64,000 nucleotides of DNA. Source: Coriobacteriaceae bacterium (GTDB taxonomy: Bacteria > Actinomycetota > Coriobacteriia > Coriobacteriales > Atopobiaceae). This document shows positions 59,409 through 64,000 of the stretch, piece by piece. The notes below the pieces were generated by a model. That model searched no databases, was not told where the DNA came from, and was given only the letters and a program-made list of their open reading frames with translations. The translations under genes were made by a program, and so were the position numbers. The number at the start of each line of letters is the position of its first letter. Position 1 is the first letter of the stretch. The stretch covers positions 62,001 to 126,000 of the forward strand of contig SFGZ01000003.1 in assembly GCA_004557505.1 (NCBI GenBank). Direction: 5' to 3'.

Positions 59409-60563
59409 ATGCTCGTACCGCTCAAGCCCGTCTTGGATGCCGCGAGAAAGGGCGGCTACGCTCAGGGGGCGTTCAATGTCAACGCCGTCTGCCAGGCCAA
59501 GGCCGTGATTGAGGCCCATGAGACCCTGCGGAGCGCCGCAATTCTCCAGGGTGCCGACCTCGCCAACGCCTTCATGGGCGGCCGTACCGACTTTGCCAAC
59601 GGTACCGTCGAGGACAAGATTGCCGGTGCCAAGAACATCGGCGACGCCGTCAAGAGGTATGGTGAGAAGAGCCCAATCCCCGTGGTCCTGCACCTCGATC
59701 ACGGCCGCGACATGGAGAGCGTGAAGGCTGCCATTCAGGGCGGCTACACCTCGGTCATGATCGACGGGTCGGCTCTGCCCTTCGAGGATAACGTCGAGCT
59801 CACGCGCGAGGTCGTGAGGTACGCACATCCGCGCGGCGTCTCCGTGGAGGGTGAGCTTGGCGTGCTTGCGGGCGTGGAGGACCACGTGTTTGCCGCTGCG
59901 AGCACGTACACCAATCCTCTCTTGGCCGTGGACTTCGTGCGGCGGACCGGCGTGGACGCGCTCGCCATCAGCTACGGGACCATGCACGGCCCCTCCAAGG
60001 GTAAAGATGTCAAGCTTCGCCGCGAGATTCCCATCGCCGTGCGTGAGTGCCTCATGCACGAGGGACTTGACTGCGCCCTTGTGAGCCATGGCTCCTCGAC
60101 CGTGCCCGCCTACATCGTGCGCGAGATCAACGCCTTGGGCGGCAACATCCAAAACGCTTATGGCATCAGCCTATCTGAGCTCAAGGCCGCTATTCCCGCT
60201 GGCATCAATAAGATTAACGTTGACACCGACATCCGTCTTGCGGTGACGCGTAACATGCGCGAGCTCTTTGCCACGCGCCCCGAGCTCAAGGAGAGTCCGT
60301 CTATCGGCGGTGTCTGGAAGCTCCTGGAGGCCCATCCCGAGAACCCGGACCCGCGTGCCTTCCTGCCGCCGGTCTTTGACACTGTCATGTACGGTGTGGT
60401 GGAAGACGATGATCGGGCGGCCCTTGTGCGTGCCATCGAGCGGGGGGTGAAGGAGGCCGTCTCCACGCTCATTGTGGAGTTTGGTAGCTTCGGCCACGCG
60501 CCCGACGTCGAGCTGGTTGGCCTGGAAGGGATGGCCGAGCGCTACCAGAAGGCCGGGATTTAG
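59409..60563 (+). CDS. Class II ketose-bisphosphate aldolase family protein
   Basis: The 384-residue protein has class II aldolase blocks: GAFNVNAVCQAKAVIEA, LHLDHGRDMESVKAAI (metal His), VSVEGELGVLAG, ISYGTMHGPSKGK and NKINVDTDIRLAVTR. It is 80-100 residues longer than usual fructose- or tagatose-bisphosphate aldolases, mostly in the C-terminal part (DTVMYGVVEDDD onward). The usual HGGSG phosphate loop is replaced by SHGSSTVP. It should split a ketose 1,6-bisphosphate to DHAP and an aldehyde. It is followed without gap by the phosphofructokinase gene. Confidence 0.85.
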   Translation: MLVPLKPVLDAARKGGYAQGAFNVNAVCQAKAVIEAHETLRSAAILQGADLANAFMGGRTDFANGTVEDKIAGAKNIGDAVKRYGEKSPIPVVLHLDHGRDMESVKAAIQGGYTSVMIDGSALPFEDNVELTREVVRYAHPRGVSVEGELGVLAGVEDHVFAAASTYTNPLLAVDFVRRTGVDALAISYGTMHGPSKGKDVKLRREIPIAVRECLMHEGLDCALVSHGSSTVPAYIVREINALGGNIQNAYGISLSELKAAIPAGINKINVDTDIRLAVTRNMRELFATRPELKESPSIGGVWKLLEAHPENPDPRAFLPPVFDTVMYGVVEDDDRAALVRAIERGVKEAVSTLIVEFGSFGHAPDVELVGLEGMAERYQKAGI

Positions 60564-61733
60564 GTGGGCGCGTCGGACGCGCTCGCCATCGTCCACGGCG
60601 GCGGGCCCACCGCCGTCATCAACGCCTCCCTCTATGGTGCCGTCCGCGAGGCTCTGGCGGATGGCCGGGTGGGTCGCGTCCTCGGCGCGCTCGGCGGCGT
60701 CGAGGGTATCTTGGAGGGGCGCTATGTGGACTTTGCGGACGTTCCGACCTCCGAGGTAGAGCTCCTGCCCTTCTCACCGTCCTCGGCTTTGGGCACGAGC
60801 CGAAGGCCACTTGATGGCGATGACTATCAGCGGCTTGCCGAGGCACTGAGGCGTGACGGCGTGCGATGGCTCCTCTGCACGGGCGGCAACGGCACAATGG
60901 ATACCTGTGGGAAGATTTTTGATGCCTGCCAAGGCCTCGGTTATGCCATAGACGTCGTGGGCGTTCCCAAGACGATGGACAATGACATTGCCGTCACCGA
61001 CCACGCGCCCGGATATGGCAGTGCGGCGCGCTATCTGGCGGCGAGCACCTCCGAGGTCTGCTGCGACGTGCGGGGGCTTCCCATCCACGTCGTCATCGTC
61101 GAGGCCATGGGGCGCGATGCCGGTTGGGTCACGGCCGCGAGCGCCCTGGCGAAGGACTCCGGTACGGGTGGCCCCGACCTCATCTATGTCCCCGAGCGTC
61201 CTTTCGGCGAAAAGGCCTTTCTGGAGGATGTTCAGCATCTTATCGACGAGAAGGGCTCAGGTGTCGTAGTGGCGAGCGAGGGCCTGCGTACGGCGACGGG
61301 CGAGCCCGTGGTGGAGCCGATTATGAGCGTGGGACGCGCCACGTACTTCGGTGACGTTTCGAGCTATCTGGCCCAGCTCGTCGTGAGCGAGTTGGGCTAC
61401 AAGGCACGCTCGGAGAAGCCGGGCCTCTTAGGCCGCGCCTCCATCGCCTGGCAGAGTCCCATAGACCGCGAGGAGGCCGTCCGCGCCGGGCGCGAGGCCG
61501 TGCGGGCTGCCCTCGCGGGCGACACGGGCGTCATGGTGGGTTTCGAGCGCGAGGTGGGCGAGCATTATGCCGCGCGCTGCGTGCGCATCCCGCTCTCGAG
61601 GGTGGCCCTTACGGCGCGCACGCTTCCCGATGCCTATATCAACGAGCGCGGCAACGGAGTGACGGAGGAGTTCTGCCGCTGGTGCCGTCCGCTTCTAGGG
61701 CCGGCGCTGCCGCGCTTTGCGAGCTTTGTGTAG
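60564..61733 (+). CDS. 6-phosphofructokinase-like protein (ATP or PPi)
   Basis: The 389-residue protein belongs to the PfkA family: LAIVHGGGPTAVINASLYG at the start, TGGNGTMDT at the phosphoryl-donor loop, VPKTMDNDI with the catalytic Asp, and EAMGRDAGW. The donor-site residues are mixed: GGNGT is like the ATP enzymes (Gly), PKTMDND like the PPi enzymes (Lys). The GTG start directly follows the aldolase stop with its ribosome binding site inside the aldolase gene. It should phosphorylate fructose 6-phosphate, tagatose 6-phosphate or a related ketose phosphate. Confidence 0.85.
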   Translation: MGASDALAIVHGGGPTAVINASLYGAVREALADGRVGRVLGALGGVEGILEGRYVDFADVPTSEVELLPFSPSSALGTSRRPLDGDDYQRLAEALRRDGVRWLLCTGGNGTMDTCGKIFDACQGLGYAIDVVGVPKTMDNDIAVTDHAPGYGSAARYLAASTSEVCCDVRGLPIHVVIVEAMGRDAGWVTAASALAKDSGTGGPDLIYVPERPFGEKAFLEDVQHLIDEKGSGVVVASEGLRTATGEPVVEPIMSVGRATYFGDVSSYLAQLVVSELGYKARSEKPGLLGRASIAWQSPIDREEAVRAGREAVRAALAGDTGVMVGFEREVGEHYAARCVRIPLSRVALTARTLPDAYINERGNGVTEEFCRWCRPLLGPALPRFASFV

Positions 61734-61780
61734 GCTTCGGCCGCACGTGGGTACAGCGGGACCCCGAGGGAAGGAGATCC

Positions 61781-62620
61781 ATGAAGCATGTGTTCTTGAA
61801 CCTTAAGCGCTTTGATGTGTTGCCAGAGCGCGGCGGCGTGAACCGTCTGGCCGAGCCGGCGCGCTGGGGCGAAGTCGTCATCTCCTCGATTCGCGATGTG
61901 GCGGACGCCCACGTGGACGAGGCGGAGTTCGTGGCATTTATGCCTGAGGCGCAGCTCATAGGTGCGCTCGCGGCTGCCGGGGACTCGTCGCTTGCCGTGG
62001 GCTGCCAGGGCGTGTACACCGCCGACACCGCACAGGGAGGCAATTTCGGTGCTTTCACGACGCTTCGACCCGCAAATGCGATGGCTCAGCTCGGCTGTGG
62101 ATGGGTCCTCATCGGTCATTGTGAGGAGCGTGAGAGCTTACGCGCCGTCATGGGCGAGGCGGGTGTGTCCGGCGCCGACGTCGAGGCCGCCGCGAACCGC
62201 ATTCTGGCGCGCGAGGTCGTGGCGGCCCAGGCGGCGGGCATGAGGGTGCTCTTCTGTCTCGGCGAACGCGCAAGCGAGCAGGGCAACTGGGACGAGGTCC
62301 TCTCAGCGCAGATTGCGGAGGGGATCGCCGACGCCGATCCTACGCGCGTCGTTGTGGCCTATGAGCCTGTCTGGAGTATCGGCCCGGGCAAAACGCCCGC
62401 CGACGCGTCCTACATCCAGAAGGTCGCTCGCCTGCTCAAGGGATGCGTGCCTGGTGTGGATGTGGTCTACGGCGGCGGCCTCAAGGCGGACAACGCCCGC
62501 ATGCTCGCTGACATCGAGGAGATCGACGGCGGCCTCATAGCCCTCACTCGCTTCACGGGCCAGATCGGTTTCTACCCTGAGGAGTATGCAGAGATCGTGC
62601 GGCTGTACCTTGGGGGCTGA
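61781..62620 (+). CDS. Triose-phosphate isomerase family protein
   Basis: The 279-residue protein has N and K of the TIM active site in FLNLKRFDV, the His in IGHCEERES and the Glu in VAYEPVWSIGPGK, so it is a catalytically competent isomerase. The phosphate-binding strand usually reading GGLVGGASL is here GGLIALTRFTG, and the start is unlike housekeeping TIM. It may act on a different triose or tetrose phosphate made by the aldolase. GGAAGGAGAT precedes the ATG at 61781. Confidence 0.85.
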   Translation: MKHVFLNLKRFDVLPERGGVNRLAEPARWGEVVISSIRDVADAHVDEAEFVAFMPEAQLIGALAAAGDSSLAVGCQGVYTADTAQGGNFGAFTTLRPANAMAQLGCGWVLIGHCEERESLRAVMGEAGVSGADVEAAANRILAREVVAAQAAGMRVLFCLGERASEQGNWDEVLSAQIAEGIADADPTRVVVAYEPVWSIGPGKTPADASYIQKVARLLKGCVPGVDVVYGGGLKADNARMLADIEEIDGGLIALTRFTGQIGFYPEEYAEIVRLYLGG

Positions 62621-62762
62621 GATGTCTGGGCACCTGGTCCTTCTTGCCACGCTCAGACAGTCTCATGCACGGAGAGCATGCGAGGCCGTATGGGTACGGA
62701 AGGGTGCCGTAGCTGCCAGGTAACCTTATGAGCAAGAGAACGATAACGAAAGGAAATCTGAT

Positions 62763-64000
62763 ATGCATCTGGAGTTTGAGTATGGGACGGGAAAGCTCGG
62801 GGCCGAGCTCCCGGATACGACGGACGTTTTCATCACTGGCGAAACCGTGAAGGATCCACCATGCCTGCCACAGGATTGGGACAGCCTCTATGCGGCCACC
62901 CTCGATTCGATTCGCCATCCCATCGGCATGGAGTCCCTGGCAGAGCTCGCGCACCCCGGTGCCACGGCCGTCATTGTGATCCCGGATATAGTGAAGGGTG
63001 GTTGCCAAACCACCTCGCATCGCAAGGTGGCCATCCGCGCCTGCCTCGACGAGCTCTTCGCGAGCGGCGTTCGCCACGAAGACGTGCTCCTGCTCTTCTC
63101 GAACGGCCTGCATCCGCGCACTACGGACGCCGAGGCACGCGAGATCTTAGGCGATGCGCTCTTTGAGGAGTTTGAGGGCACGGGCCAGATCACGAGCCAC
63201 GATTCCGAAGACTACGATCACCTGGTAGATTTGGGCCACACGTCCCAGGGCGACCATGTGATTATGAACAAGTACGTCTATGATGCTGATATCGCGATTC
63301 TCATCGGCCACACGCAGGGCAACCCTTACGGCGGCTACTCGGGCGGCTACAAGCACTGCGCCACAGGCATCACGCACTGGCGTTCCATCGGTGCGCACCA
63401 CGTGCCGCGCGTCATGAGCCGTCCGGACTTTGTGCCCGTCTCAACTTCGAGCCTCATGCGCGACAAGTTTGACCAGCAAGGGCAATTCATGGAAGAGAAG
63501 ATGGGCAAGAAATTCTTCTGTGTGGATGCTGTGCTCGATACCTGGAGCCGACAAATCGAGATCAACTCCGGCTGGGCCACCGAGATGCAGCCCGTCTCCT
63601 GGAAGACGGCTGACAAGCGCACCTACGTGCATTGGGCCGAGAAGAAGTACGACATCGTGGTCATGGGCATGCCCACCAAGTTCCACTACGGCGACGGCAT
63701 GGGCACCAATCCCATCCAGATGATGCAGGCCGTGTCCGCCCAGGTCATCCGTCACAAGCGCATCCTCTCGGACCGGTGCGTCTTCGTCATCGCGAGCTAC
63801 TGCGATGGATGGTTCCACGATGAGCGCTGGCCGTACCTGCGCGAACTCTGGGAGATCTGGCAGTCCGATAAGATGAACACCTTGAATGACATGATCAAAT
63901 ACGGCGAGTACTTCGCAACCAACGAGGAATACATCAGGAAGTATCGCTTCGCCCACGCGTTTCACCCCTTCCACGGCTTCTCGATGATGAGTTGCGGCAA
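62763..64000 (+). CDS. LarA-like (DUF2088) racemase family protein, partial
   Basis: The frame is open to the window edge (over 412 residues; the end is missing). It has FITGETVKDPPCLPQDWD at the N-terminal part, the phosphate/pincer region SNGLHPRTTDAEAREILG with a His, TSHDSEDYDHLVDLG and the lysine-containing GYSGGYKHCATGI, which corresponds to the segment that carries the nickel-pincer cofactor in LarA. Relatives racemise lactate or other 2-hydroxy acids or sugar acids. It is in line with the isomerase gene after a 142-bp gap. No larB, larC or larE is visible. Confidence 0.82.
   Translation, partial: MHLEFEYGTGKLGAELPDTTDVFITGETVKDPPCLPQDWDSLYAATLDSIRHPIGMESLAELAHPGATAVIVIPDIVKGGCQTTSHRKVAIRACLDELFASGVRHEDVLLLFSNGLHPRTTDAEAREILGDALFEEFEGTGQITSHDSEDYDHLVDLGHTSQGDHVIMNKYVYDADIAILIGHTQGNPYGGYSGGYKHCATGITHWRSIGAHHVPRVMSRPDFVPVSTSSLMRDKFDQQGQFMEEKMGKKFFCVDAVLDTWSRQIEINSGWATEMQPVSWKTADKRTYVHWAEKKYDIVVMGMPTKFHYGDGMGTNPIQMMQAVSAQVIRHKRILSDRCVFVIASYCDGWFHDERWPYLRELWEIWQSDKMNTLNDMIKYGEYFATNEEYIRKYRFAHAFHPFHGFSMMSCG

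Noticed and set aside
1..64000. tRNA, rRNA, riboswitch or integrase genes
   Set aside because: I looked for cloverleaf-like stretches, conserved riboswitch cores and recombinase motifs and saw none that I could support. A tRNA search tool and covariance-model scan would be decisive.

Overview
The window looks like chromosomal DNA of a GC-rich, fermentative, gut- or mouth-type actinobacterium, most likely class Coriobacteriia (Olsenella/Atopobiaceae-like). The clues are high GC, GTG and TTG starts, acetate kinase with phosphotransacetylase, ATP-type PEP carboxykinase, an arginine deiminase / ornithine carbamoyltransferase pair, UDP-galactopyranose mutase, a phosphotrehalose PTS and many LuxR/GntR/LacI regulators. 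The taxon is inferred from gene content, not from a marker gene. I found no rRNA, tRNA, CRISPR array, integrase or transposase.

Backbone, 1-15.9 kb: the end of xseA with xseB, a HIT protein, ackA, an aldose-epimerase-like gene, pckA followed by five hairpin repeats, pta, glf with a family 2 glycosyltransferase, the tre locus (treC and treB divergent from treR around a double operator), a P1-family peptidase, maf and a ferredoxin.

Accessory region, 16.2-34.2 kb: this begins in gene debris (a truncated metallo-beta-lactamase-fold gene, a frameshifted CPBP protease, a remnant of the 3' end of a TrmA-type methyltransferase gene, and a symmetric inverted array of 40-bp units). It continues with an 11-kb block of lower GC (18.4-29.2 kb): a GntR regulator, a BMP-type nucleoside ABC transporter and six enzymes (cysteine hydrolase, PfkB kinase, nucleoside phosphorylase, BtpA-like protein, iron alcohol dehydrogenase, TrpA-like lyase). 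A near-perfect 27-bp direct repeat flanks the block. It is followed by a broken XRE regulator, a MarR/UvrA-like/ClbS-like cassette that may protect DNA, and a broken Fic gene. The region ends at an intact TrmA/RlmD gene whose 3' end is partly duplicated at 33.4 kb and 17.4 kb, as expected of stacked integrations at that gene.

Middle, 34.2-50.9 kb: the methyltransferase, ppk, and arcA, with argF 7 kb further on. Between arcA and argF lie a tandem-duplicated membrane LuxR-type regulator, two small secreted proteins, three ABC permease-like proteins, an ATPase and a membrane-anchored protein. After argF come a second small ABC module, a histidine-kinase fragment, a possible 16-residue peptide gene and a SprT-like metalloprotease.

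Right end, 50.9-64 kb: a SAM methyltransferase, then two divergent transcription units. Leftward are a nitrate/taurine-type ABC transporter with NagB-like and NagA enzymes. Rightward are two LacI paralogues, a class II aldolase, a phosphofructokinase, a triose-phosphate-isomerase homologue and a LarA-like protein cut by the window edge. Four similar palindromes lie before these units. Together the enzymes could take an acetylated amino-sugar phosphate to trioses, although several active sites differ from the textbook enzymes. The two best candidates for undescribed systems are the 18.4-29.2 kb nucleoside block and the 51.8-64 kb amino-sugar/ABC block; the module between arcA and argF is third.
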